This document shows positions 53,421 through 64,000 of a stretch of DNA of 64,000 nucleotides, piece after piece. The DNA is from Beaufortia kweichowensis (Eukaryota; Chordata; Actinopteri; Cypriniformes; Gastromyzontidae). Under the pieces are notes generated by a model. It saw only the letters and a list, made by a program, of their open reading frames with translations, had not been told where the DNA came from and searched no databases. Each line of letters begins with the position of its first letter. The first letter of the stretch is position 1. The position numbers and the translations under genes were made by a program. The stretch lies in the NCBI GenBank assembly GCA_019155185.1, contig CM032794.1, forward strand, positions 16,176,946 through 16,240,945. The letters run 5' to 3'.

Positions 53421-53829
53421 CAAAATTTTATATTATCCAAAATGTGGATATAGAAGAGAGGTCATCACAAGGTTTCTGTGCATTATCAGCATAATAATGT
53501 TAAGAAATTGCATATTTTTTGTCTTGAATAGTTAAGTTTGTATGGAAATAAATTTACTGTAAATGTAGTAGTCATAATTTAACCTTAATGAACCCTAATG
53601 CAGATCTTATCTAGATCTTATGAATACAAAATCAGCCTTGAGCCTTGTTGAGTATTAATAATAATTTTATGAAATTATTAATAGTTAGTTTTTGCTGCTT
53701 TAGCATATTTTTAACAGCCAGGATCTCAATCCATGCATAAATTGTAAATGATAAATTCTGCCAACTAAATTTTGCAGAAGACACAAGTTAAATGTCTTAA
53801 AATCAAAATATGCAAAGTTGAAAAAAACT

Positions 53830-54090
53830 TTAAAGGAATAGTTCACCTAAAAATATACATTCTTTTATTATTTACTCACCCTCATGTCATGTCAAACCTG
53901 AATGACTTTCTTGCTTCAGCAGAACACACAAGAAGATTTTTTACAAAACGCTGGTTACCAACATCCATTCACTTTCATAGTATGAACATAAGTTACAATA
54001 GGTGCTGGTACCAGCGTTTTGCAAAAACCCAATTATGACATAATTTTTATTTCTGGGTAAAAAAAATAAAAGTTCCTTTTAAGAAAGTTC
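53830..54090. repeat. cyprinid-type interspersed repeat
   Basis: Starts TTTAAAGGAATAGTTCACCTAAAAAT, followed by TTTACTCACCCTCATGTCATGTCAAACCTGAATGACTTTC-type words, ending TTTCTGGGTA...GTTCCTTTT. From memory this family is very abundant in zebrafish and carp. It is the strongest single hint in the window to a cypriniform or related otophysan genome. The two ends form an imperfect inverted repeat. Confidence 0.8.
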
Positions 54091-56526
54091 ATGTTTTTTT
54101 CTGAGATGAGTGACATCTTAAAGTTTAAAAACTTGACAGTTGTATTAAATCTTTAAAAGTAAGCTTTTTTGAGGTTGTTTCTGACATGTTAAATCAGAAA
54201 CTGCAATTCATACTGTTTACTTCCCAAAGATTACTTCAGTAAAGAGAAGTATTTCATAAAATGATATACGAAGCCAAGTCACCATCAGCTCCACTGTACA
54301 AATATAAGAAAGTCACAGATATATAGTATGGTTAATATAAGAATTACTGTAAGATGTTTTATAAAACGTTTTTCAAACAGCATACTCTTGTGTTCCAGAT
54401 AAAAATTCTCTGGGCAGTCAACACTGATAGAGACTGATATTTTTATTTTTCTATTAAATTAATGAAATTATATGACATTTATAGTTTAATCTTAAGCTTA
54501 TGTATTACTTTAAAAAAGCAGGTCAGTATACCCAATGTCTGTTTTTTTAATGTTACTTGGAAAACAATAAAGAACTTTGTGAGATTTTATCAATAATTTA
54601 AATAATTTGGAGAATTAAAAGATCTTACAGGCTTCTTAAGAGCATCATCTTCTTATGTTTTTTCTTAAGAACATTTTCATGAATGAGGACCCAGAGCTGT
54701 AACTCTGTCTTCATTGATTTTATGGTACAACACAACCGGACCAGAGCAGGCAGATTTAAGCAGTAATCAACTCCTTTGCCTGGACCCATATGAAGACTAA
54801 AAGGTGCCAGTTTTTGCCATTATACTGGCATTACTATATTAACATCCCAAAATCATTAACCTTCAATGACGTGGTAGCCTGTAATAAACACTGACTTAAA
54901 GGAGTGATTTCAGAACAGACGTTTTACCTTATGTTTGAAAAGAATAGTACATTTATAAACGCCATTGTCACTAAACTAGCAAAAGCATAATGCTAACACA
55001 TAAACATGTATCACAAGTTGTTCTTTCAAAAGCCAGTATGTGGATCACACCAATAGTACATAGCACCAACACATAGCATTGACTCTTTGCCTCTCCCTAG
55101 TGGTACGAATATGTATAACAATCATGGTAATCGACGCTAGTCCATCATCAGATAACCCCTAACAAAACCATTTAAAACCAGAAATAAACATTATATCCAA
55201 TTGTTTCCTCCTGTAAGAATTTGCTATAACAAATTGTGAAAAAGATTAATGAGAACAAGTTCTCAAATATAAACATTGATCGTCAAAAGTGAGCTGCAAC
55301 TTTTGACATGGGACAGCTAAAACCATTATTCCAATCTAAATGTTCAAAATGACAGTAATAAATAACAAATATTCACAAGGGGAAAAGGAGATAAATAAAA
55401 TAAATTGTGTAATTTTCAACAATCAAATTTATTTTTTCATCTAAACATAAAATGAAGCATCTGGTATTTGATGGGTAAATACTACAATCCAGATAAAACA
55501 AAGTGCTTTACAGTAAACGTTAAGTTTTCACAATGTCATTTAAACTGACAGCTACATGTAGAAGTGCATGCAGAAAACAGTATACAGACTCACTAAAGTC
55601 TCTATCGAACCAAAGAAAAATGGTTTTATTGGGGTGTAAAGCAACATGAGGTTTTTTTAGTTTTTCAAAGAACATATTTTTGGAAGTCTTTGTCCATGGG
55701 GGAGTTTGTCTAGATAGAAAGAAAATAATGATTCCCTACTTATAAAAGATGGTGAATATATTGATTATATTCGTTATTGAAGTTCCAGGACTGCGTTTAG
55801 CAAACAGTGACATTTGTTTTCATAGATGCATAATCTTGTATGCACAGAAAAATCTTTGTGTAATTTTGCAAATCTGTTTAAAAACTTTGGAACATTTTTT
55901 CCACTTTGCAGCACTGACTTTACATTACTGTAATACATTAATTTATATGGTCCAGGCTAAATGTAGCAGTCAGCAACTGGCTATACAAACAGAAATAAGC
56001 AAAGATCATTTTTCAGTGGACGGTAATGTCAGTAATAAACAGGGCAAAACTGTAAGAAGTGTCAGAAATAACACAATAAGGATTGTATGAAAAATAACAG
56101 ATTCTGTAAATATGTTTACTTTAAGGGTTGAAAGTAAGAACACTATGAACATTGTTCCCTTTCCTGAGCTAAGAAATATGATCCAAACAAATTGCGTAAT
56201 TTGTAACTCGCTACCCTAACAAGCAGTGCATAAGAAAAAGTTCTGCTATTATATAAGGAATCCCCCTCCCATCACCACCCACAATCCACACATTATAATG
56301 CTTTTTGGTCCAATTTAGGGCACCTGGAATATGTAAATATGTGCATTTATACAGCATTTGTATTTGCCTCTCAAATAGCACAGTGTGAGCATGCACTGAT
56401 ACATTAAAAATAAATGCCTTTCACAACTGGTCAAGGGACAGAGCTCAAACTGTCATTCTGATTAGGATACATCTGATCATCAGTCGACTGTTTACAGCAC
56501 TTATGTGGCCTGCTTTTCATTAAGAT

Positions 56527-58329
56527 CTACTCAGCCTTCTTTTTAGGGGCAGGGCTGCTGTTCCAATAGTAGATTACCTGAGATGTGATTATACCATTAC
56601 AAAAAGAAGAGATGATATAGGTGACAGCCATGAGGGAATCTCCAGTTTCCTGTACAGAGACATAGGACGCATGTCGTCAAAATGGTCAAGCCAATAAGCG
56701 TCTTTTTAAAAGGATAGGTCAGCTGAATGACATGTATGACAACTGGTTATACCTGCATTGTAGTGAATATGCGAGCCAGGGAGCCCGCAAACAGCAGAAA
56801 CACTGAAATGGCTGACAGCTGCCCAGTGTGGCCATTTCTGTAGTTGGTTCCAGCCTGGATTAACTAAAAACACACAGATAATACAAAATACATTTCTATG
56901 TTAAATATTGCACAGGGTTGGTTCTCTTAATTACCAACTTACCCGTCCAATGATAATTGCTGGCATATTGGAGGCTTGCATGACAGTGACTATGTCCCTG
57001 TGGGTCAAAGGAGAGATAAGGACTGCCAACAGACTGAGGTACACTACCACAAACCCCAAACCTGGATAAAATAATAGGTTTAAGCACAGTCTAAAGGTAC
57101 ATCAAAAACAAGAACGAAGTCATTTAGAGTTAAGAACCACACAGATAGTCATACAAAAACATTAAAAAGTGTCTTCTAACCTTTGATGGTGTTTCCTGCA
57201 TAGTGCTGGATGAGGAACCCAATAGTCACTGTCTGAAACATAAGGAAAAGGGCCTCACCCCAGGCACTGTCAAAATAAATAAACAAACACACCTTGAATT
57301 TCATTTTAATTGATGTGTCCTGTAATAAGCCACTAAACAATATGCAAACAGAAATGTAAGTGTCATTAAATTATTATATACACTGATGTACCTGAAGGGA
57401 AAACTGTTGACTATACTGTAGGCCATAGTCCCTGTGATAGCAAACAGCTCCAGCAATATAGAGTTAAAACTCAGTCCCTCTGCACTTTTAGCACCAATCA
57501 GCTTGAGAATCTGAGGTAGTTTCACTGTTGAGAAACATTTGTAAAAACATTAGTGTTAAGACTGTTTTGTTTTAAAGCAAAGGTAGTGGGAAAGACACTT
57601 ACCTAATACAGAGCCAAGAATAATCCCAATGCCCAGGCCTTTGCTGATTACAATCTTTAGACAATCCACTGTAAATTAAAAATGCCTTTAGTAAAGAATC
57701 CAAATACTTTTGGCATGCATTTTTAGGGTTTTAAAACGAGGAGGAAACTTCTTTAAAAAAAAATACAAACTTTCACGTGATTGACGGTATACAAGCTTTT
57801 GCATTTCATATTAAAAACTAAGACCATCAAACAAAAAGTCGCACGCATCCAGTAAGAATGTGCCATGTATATGCTTCCGCATCCGAACTTTAAAGACGTA
57901 TATTTATTTGATAGATTAACTTATTTATTTGATAGATTATTAGATAGATAGACTCTGCATAATAAAGGCTCATTAATGCTTACTCTGTCATTATTTGTAA
58001 GTAATTAATGTCTGTAGATTTGAAATTATACGTGTGCATGGCAGGTAAAAGAACAGAGAATAATGTCCAAATGACATTATCGTAACGGAGAGAAAGTTAC
58101 TTTGTCATTTTGTCATTGAATCATTCAGTACACAAACAAGGAAGCATCGAAATGTCATCCGTTTATGTGTAAAGTTACCACTAACCTAGTGAACTTATGT
58201 CTTACCATGAAGAAGATTGAAGTGTAAGAAAAACTCATCAAAACACTTTTCTGGCATTAAATAATTAACCAGTATATCTTTGAAAGGATCCATGAATGAT
58301 GTTTCTGCAGTTGCATCGGACGCCGCCAT
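56527..58329 (-). CDS. mpdu1: mannose-P-dolichol utilization defect 1 protein
   Basis: MPDU1 is an ER multi-pass membrane protein needed for use of dolichol-phosphate mannose and glucose in glycosylation. Exons in transcript order (complement): 58329-58206, 57668-57603, 57524-57392, 57266-57181, 57061-56943, 56854-56753 and 56649-56527; 250 aa, against 247 in human, with all phases closing. Landmarks: LMPEKCFDEFF, KGLGIGIILGSVLVKLPQ (first PQ-loop), GAKSAEGLSFNSILLE, SPLTHRDIVTVMQASNMPA, YRNGHTGQLSAISVFLLF, IFTTMQETGD, then a Lys-rich C-terminus (PKKKAE) resembling an ER-retention tail. The start is the only upstream ATG in frame, set in CCGCCATGG. Convergent with sox19a, head to head with mblac1. 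Confidence 0.96.
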
Positions 58330-59221
58330 GGTGCCAAACGTTAACCTATGACGTCACGCAACGTCGTACGTCAGTGTAATTCCTCCCCTTTATTTGTAAA
58401 ACCCGTATCAGTGACTTGCGTTCCGCCGACACTTGATGCGCTTAATGATACATTCTGAAGTTATTAATAGAAATAAATGAGTTTGAATATCCTATAGCAA
58501 AAAGGAAACAATAACAAACAAACAAAATGAATCAAACAAGAACTGATTTTTAATGATAGAATACAACAAAATAGCCAAGGTTTAAAAAGGGTTCAAAATG
58601 CATTATAGTTTAGTGCAGTGAGACACAATTAGATTATAATTTAGATTAGATAATATATTGTCAATAATTCTTAAACATCTAAATAATTTCCTGTATATTC
58701 TTATTTATACAGTCACTGTATTTTACATTTATTATTTATTATTAGTAAATGTATTAGTATTAACCGTTATGATAAGTAGAAGCTTTCCTATTTTTCCAAC
58801 CAATTCCATTTGTGGCGACTAAAAATAATAGAGCACACAATTTCAAAGTGAAATTATTAAATTAACAGCTTGTTCCAGCTTGTTCCTGTTTTGTGCATAT
58901 ATGAAAGAATCCTCTACTTTCAGTTTTCTTGGTAGATTATTATTCAAATGTTTTGTCTAATAAAAAAATAAAACTATCTTCGAATTATTATTTTTATTAT
59001 ATATTATTACATTTTTTTTAAATGTATACATTTTTATTAAAATATCTTCTTTCAGCACGCGGTGGCGCGATTGTTCAATACACGAATAATACGCAACGAC
59101 GCAAAATAAATTTGTCCACTGTGACTATCCGTAGGAGCTGAAGTAGTACAAGTGAAAATGAAATATGTAAGGTAGAAAGTGTCTTTTTTGTTGTCTGTTA
59201 CAGACAAACTATTTAATACAA
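58330..59221. promoter_or_regulatory. shared spacer between mpdu1 and mblac1 with CRE
   Basis: An 892-bp head-to-head spacer. The palindrome TGACGTCA lies at 58349-58356, about 20 bases before the mpdu1 ATG on its own strand, followed by CGCAACGTCGTACGTCAG. The rest is AT-rich. A second CpG-bearing patch with GCACGCGGTGGCGCGA at about 59056-59071 is near the mblac1 start and is probably its promoter. Confidence 0.5.
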
Positions 59222-60100
59222 ATGGATAAACGTTCAATAAGAAAAAGTGAATCAGACATAATTTCCGACATTTCAGGACACCCTTACAGCCTCTCTGTAT
59301 TGAAAGAGGGCTACTGCAGAGCTGAAGCAGACGGCTCGTTTAAAGCTGACGGTACTATAACGTTAATAACGGGACCACAAACTATTCTGGTAGACACCGG
59401 GGGTCCGTGGGACCGAGAGTTTCTCGTTGCAAAACTTAAAGAGAAGGGTCTAACGCCAGATTCTGTGGCTGTAGTTGTCGGGACTCACGGTCACTCTGAC
59501 CACGTGGGAAACTTGGGATTGTTTCCAGACGCCAAAATAATCGTGGGATGTGACATAAGCGTGGGAGATCGATATCTGCCGAATCAACTGGCAGAGGGAC
59601 AACCATACCCCATTGATGATTTTGTAAGTCTTAAATCATAAAAATATGTAAAGGCTTTTAATAGAGTACGGTTGGTGAAAAACTTAGAATGAGACTCAGA
59701 ATGAGATTTTATTTTTTATAGAAATCTCATCACAATTATAGCTAATGTGTGTTGAAACACGTAACTTAATATTTATTTCTAAAAATAGAAAATAGTAGTA
59801 GGCCTATCACTGTGTCTTATTTTGGAAGAAACCGATTCATTAATTCACTTCATCCACAAGGTATCGGTCATTGCCACCCCTGGTCACACGGGCAGAGATG
59901 TGAGCGTCCTGGTAAAAGAAACCTCTCAAGGTACAGTCCTTGTTGCTGGAGACTTGTTTGAACGTTGCCATGATGAAGATTCCTGGAAGGAGCTGAGCGA
60001 GAACCCTCAGATACAAGAGACCAATCGACAGATGGCATTGAAGGTGGCTGATGTCATTATTCCAGGGCATGGCCCATTGTTTAGGGTGCACAGAGAATAA
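59222..60100 (+). CDS. mblac1: metallo-beta-lactamase domain-containing protein 1
   Basis: The vertebrate MBLAC1 family has a metallo-beta-lactamase fold and is reported as a nuclease for histone pre-mRNA. Two exons, 59222-59623 and 59861-60100, give 213 aa; joining DDF to VSVIATPGH restores the domain, as in other MBLAC1 proteins. Metal-binding motifs: THGHSDH (HxHxDH) near residue 90, PGHT near 142, VAGDLFE and IIPGHGP near the C-terminus. Human MBLAC1 is about 266 aa, so this is a shorter form lacking N- and C-terminal extensions. The ATG chosen is the first in frame after a stop-rich leader. Divergent from mpdu1. Confidence 0.93.
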
Positions 60101-62670
60101 TGGCATTGGTTAAGGGAAGAGAGCTAAAACCATGCTTTGAAACCTTCACCTAGAAGCATTTATGAATTTATTTGACTGCTGTGACGCAGAGACTTTACAG
60201 AACTTTGATCTGCTTGTTACATATGAAATATTGTGAACTGAATGTATTTGACATATTTTTCCAAAATGATGATGTCTGTTTTAAACAATCCTAAAATAAC
60301 CAGTGTTAAGTTACTTGAATTACATCACCTACAGTGTAATGTAATGAAATGTAATTGTAAATGTAATAATTACAAGTGACAGTAAAACAGTGAAAACCAT
60401 AATCCAGGTCTGAAATGTCATAAATAAACAAAATCACTATCAATTATTTATTTTTATATTAGACTAATAAATAAGATTATATAAAAACATAAATAAAGAA
60501 TTTTTTCAAACTCAAATCTCATATTTCGTTTTACCTATTAGATATTGACTAATCAAGGCTATGTCTCATTTGTAATTAATTTGTTTCTTTCAGGCTTTGA
60601 AAACACTAAAGTCATAAGACACAGAATAGTTACCATGGAAGATTCAAGTGACATCAGATGTGATTCACTTCTTCTGTAAACACCAAAGAGAGTTAAAAGT
60701 TTTCACTACACAAAATTTCTAATGTACTTATATAAAAAATAGTTTTTGGATATACTGGATGTTAAGGCAAAAATACAAATGCTTCTGTTAAAAAAAGACT
60801 GCTCTATAGAACTTACAGCAATCAACAGCAGTTATCAACGTTTTAAATAGTAAGGTGTGTAACCTATTTTAGATGGGCTTGCTCTTATGGATAATGATAG
60901 CAGTTGTTAAACAAGAGTTATAAATAGCAGAACGAGGTTAAAGTGAGCAATAAAATTACCTATTGCTTCATACTGTATCAATTACACATAACCCTTAAAA
61001 AATTTTCATTATTTTCAAATTTTCAATGTCATTACAAAAGTAAATTACAGTAAAAATGTTATATTCTGCTTTCAAGCTATGTTAAGAAGAGTCTTAAAAT
61101 TATTTTTTAACCAATTATTGTTTAAGCAGGATGTATTTAAGTATTGTCAAGTAACTGAAGTAATTACTCTTCTATCTTAGTGGAATTGTTTAGCGCTTGG
61201 AATTTTTAAATCCAAATGTTCAGTTTTGTGAGCCATTTACAATGGATTTGAGAATGCTTTTTGAAGTCAATTTTTGAATTTATATTAATTTGAGGTAGAA
61301 TTGAATTCAATGAATTGAAATGTAAAGAAATGAATAAAACTGTAGTGATATATTTACTTGGAAAAACCTTGAAACATGATGATTTGCCAAGATAAAACTC
61401 TTATAGACTATAGTTTTATATAGTTTAAACCCTTCATATGTCTTTCAGACAGACAGATAATTAGATCTGTTTAAAATGTCACCTAAAGAAGTGTGTATTT
61501 ATGTGTATTTCAGTATATTTAACAAATGAACTTCAGTTTTAATGTTTAAATGATTTGTGTTAATGACTTCTGCTTAATGTTCTACTAATGTGTTTGTGGT
61601 TTTTTAAATGTCAAAGTAAAATTTTCTAACAGCGGTTAATCAAATGGTATGAAAGGGTGTGTGCTGTGATGTCAGCACATTTTATTACATGATAGCTTCT
61701 GTTAATGATGTACTGTTTGAGGGAGACAAAGAAAGTAATACATTTCTATGCATCTTATTAGCTTATATATAGAATTGGTGCTATTAATAAATATTTAACT
61801 TGAATGTGACAACTGTTATAATGTTAACCATTAACTGTTTTTTATATCAATATAACTAACGTGGGGTTTGAGTTAAATTAATACTAATTTATATTGATAA
61901 AAAAGTTATATTGATAAAAAAGTTTACATTTTCTTGAATATTTTCCATAATCTTTTCCATAAAAACAAACAGAAGTATTTACTCATCTGTACCTTGACCT
62001 GATTCATGACCGTTTAGACTTGATTTAATCTGTTTATTAAAAATTTAATTCTCTGATCCAATGAAACACTGTCAACGTTTCTACTAATAGACTTTATAGA
62101 CTTTATGATTAGAGAGTTTACAGGAAGTGCAAATCAGTGAACGAGGTACAGAGTTCAGCTTTGTCCCATATAGAGACACACGCACATGACTACACATTTT
62201 AGATAAGGTTCATAATCTTCAGGACCAAAGATTGATAATTTTACAGTCTTGTTAATGCCAGAGTTTAATTTTTAAGCTTGTGATAAATTTTAAGATGTTA
62301 CACCATAAGTAGTAGATCCTGCAAGTAAAGTTCATTCAATATAACATGGCATTTAGTACATAAAATGTGGTATATTTATAGTGTTTTATATGATATGTAA
62401 CACTTACTTTGTGATACACATTTTCCTTTTAGGTTCATCCTTTTACATCATTTTGTTTACACATGTACTGAACAAACATTTATGACAGACATTAGCAATT
62501 CAAAGGGCCGTTGTTCATGTTGAAACTATGATAAAGTGTGACATCACTGTTAGGTCTGATGACTAGTAGGCGTGTTTGTCTGATCATGTACAGTATTTAT
62601 AAGTCGTGCTTGTCTCAGTTTAGTACTCAAGAATAAGCCTGGTGTCGAGATACGATTTAAAGTCGGAACC
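60101..62670. other. spacer between mblac1 and tm4sf5-like gene
   Basis: AT-rich; no gene on either strand. It includes the mblac1 3' UTR (AATAAA candidate at about 60422). A TATTTATAAG element at about 62595-62604 lies some 70 bases before the ATG of the next gene and is a likely TATA box for it. Confidence 0.5.
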
Positions 62671-63351
62671 ATGTGTACAGGAAAGTGCTCCACATTTATT
62701 GGCATCGCTCTCTATCCACTGGCACTACTGTCCATCATCTGCAACATTGTTCTGTTCTTCCCTGATTTTAAAATCTCTTATGCAGAACAGGATGCAACAG
62801 GACTTTACCGTCTTACAGATGAGGTCAAATACATGGGAGGTGTTATTGGAGGTGGCATCATGGTGAGTGAGACAAAAGAAAATTATTTTTTTTACTCTTT
62901 CTCCAACATATTTCTACTGTATATTTATATACTGATTTTATTTTTGTAGGTGTTGATCCCTGCAATTCATATCCATAGCACTGGGAGAAAAGGCTGTTGT
63001 GGGAACCGCTGTGGGGTAAGAATTTGATTATTAGTTTTTATATTTATATTCAGGTGTATGCTTTGGGTTTAATTATTATTAATTATTAATTATTATTTAA
63101 TTATAAATATATAAATACTTAAGTTATAACGTCCAAGTATACTATAGTACATTGATTTATATATATAGTGTTACCTATGTCTTATGTTTTTTTTGTGTTC
63201 CCTTTCTATTTTAGATGTTCCTGTCCATTATATTTGCTGCAGTTGGTGTGGTTGGAGCCCTGTACAATATTGCGGTAGCTGCTGTTGGACTGTCTGATGG
63301 ACCAGTTTGCATGAATCTACTTGGAATCTGGGGGAGGCCATTCAAAAACAG
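62671..63351 (+). CDS. tm4sf5: transmembrane 4 L6 family member, tm4sf5-like (3' partial)
   Basis: A four-pass membrane protein of the L6 (TM4SF1/4/5) family; these act as membrane adaptors linked to integrin and growth-factor signalling. Visible exons: 62671-62862, 62950-63015 and 63215-63351; the last ends in phase 2 with donor GTATGA, so at least one more exon lies beyond the window. The start MCTGKC is the family signature. The first hydrophobic helix is IGIALYPLALLSIICNIVLFF, the second surrounds GGVIGGGIMVLIPAI. Next come the cytoplasmic KGCCGNRCG loop, a third helix (SIIFAAVGVVGALYNIAVAAVG) and the start of the large extracellular loop (DGPVCMNLLGIWGRPF). The first residues and the CCG loop agree best with TM4SF5. 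Confidence 0.9.
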
Positions 63352-63469
63352 GTATGAAAGTTAATTTTTCATGATATATTATAGAGCTCATGTTTTGAAA
63401 TACACTGTCCGAAAAAACAGTCAACATTTTTTCCTCAGTTGTCACTGGGGCAGTACCATTTCAAAAAGT

Positions 63470-63660
63470 ACACATTTGCACCTAAAAGTGCATATTATTA
63501 CCTCCAAGGTACATTTTAGTATCACAAAGGTGCATATTGGTACCAAATTAATCGCTTTCGCACTGCAGGCCCAAAGTAAGAGGGCTGTCGTTCACGGACT
63601 AAAGCTGTATCTAATGGTACATATTACAATCTTTTTGAAAGGGTACAGCCCCAGAGACAA
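63470..63660. repeat. interspersed repeat with GTACA/TGTAC words
   Basis: ACCTAAAAGTGCATATTA, AAGGTACATTTTAGTATC, GGTACATATTACAATC and GAAAGGGTACAGCCCCAGAGACA resemble a common fish repeat whose arms are inverted copies. It lies in the intron of the tm4sf5-like gene, directly abutting the next element. Confidence 0.55.
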
Positions 63661-63861
63661 CACTGTAAAAACTTAAGGATCCTCGAGGAACCATTTGGAG
63701 TTCCCATAAGTTTCTGCAAGAACTGCCAAGACTGTTAATGGTTCCCCAGGGAACTGCTCTTTGTAAAAAAAAGTGTCTTGATGTCCTCCTGACGGTTCCG
63801 CCGGTCTGCCAGTGTGAGGAACCCCAAATGGTTCCTCGAGTATCCTTTAGTTTTTACAGTG
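63661..63861. repeat. 201-bp fold-back MITE
   Basis: CACTGTAAAAACTTAAGGAT at the left pairs with the complement of ATCCTTTAGTTTTTACAGTG at the right, continuing through CTCGAGGAACCATTTGG and CCAAATGGTTCCTCGAG. The whole element can fold into a long imperfect hairpin. No clear target-site duplication was seen. Confidence 0.75.
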
Positions 63862-64000
63862 AAGTGTTGACCATTTTTCATTTAAACATTTTCAAACTTT
63901 TACAGCTCACAACTTCCTCTCTAGTTCAGAGTATTTATTGAAAGGCAAAAAACACTTTGACACAAACATTTTTGTGGACTAAGTGGATGTGGACTAAGTG

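Larger units (their letters stand above)
47341..56526. other. 9-kb region with no recognisable protein gene
   Basis: Between convergent sox19a and mpdu1. 47620-48230 is CpG-richer than the rest and promoter-like. Around 50340-50470 there is a splice-acceptor-like TTTTTTAACAG before a moderately GC-rich block. 51170-51400 is also GC-richer without a frame. A LINE scrap (about 53000-53420) and a cyprinid-type repeat (53830-54090) are listed separately. The remainder is AT-rich; part of the right end is likely the mpdu1 3' UTR. Confidence 0.45.

Noticed and set aside
55749..56090. 113-codon plus-strand frame near mpdu1
   Set aside because: AT-rich, no domain, probably antisense to the mpdu1 3' UTR.

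Overview
The window is vertebrate nuclear DNA, almost certainly from a teleost and probably a cypriniform. It is AT-rich, with short GT-AG exons spread over long introns. The proteins it encodes are very close to known fish or vertebrate families. It is also littered with interspersed repeats of the kind common in carp- and zebrafish-like genomes: fold-back elements, 'mini-palindrome' elements, Jockey/L2-like LINE scraps and one hAT transposon. The gene content is the fish counterpart of human 17p13: PLSCR3-TNK1 and SENP3-EIF4A1-MPDU1-SOX15.

Layout from left to right. 1-3226 has no recognisable coding exon. 3227-7647 (+) and 11188-14856 (+) are two tandem phospholipid scramblase genes (plscr3-like). 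They lie tail to tail with tnk1 (15331-22009, -), a non-receptor tyrosine kinase with SAM-like, kinase, SH3 and UBA-like regions; its non-coding first exon is probably near 25.04-25.3 kb. After a gene-free stretch, senp3 (27647-33902, +), a SUMO-specific protease, carries a complete hAT element (29574-32705) in one intron and an apparent one-base frame disruption in its first coding exon. eif4a1 (35027-39486, +) is complete at 406 aa, and its introns hold five box H/ACA or C/D snoRNA candidates. sox19a (44517-46005, +), a SoxB1 factor, follows a 5 kb gene desert and is itself followed by about 9 kb without a recognisable gene. mpdu1 (56527-58329, -) and mblac1 (59222-60100, +) are head to head. 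The window ends inside a tm4sf5-like tetraspanin-related gene (62671 to beyond 63351, +).

The genes do not form an operon-like system. They are housekeeping and developmental genes of separate pathways: lipid scrambling, kinase signalling, deSUMOylation in the nucleolus, translation initiation, early neural/pluripotency transcription, dolichol-sugar use, a metallo-beta-lactamase-fold hydrolase and a membrane adaptor. Exon coordinates come from reading frames, splice consensus and remembered family conservation; nothing was aligned against a database. I saw no clearly new biological system. The most interesting items are the snoRNA pairs in eif4a1, the intact-looking hAT copy, the senp3 frame break, the diverged second scramblase, and a SOX-POU-like composite site upstream of sox19a.
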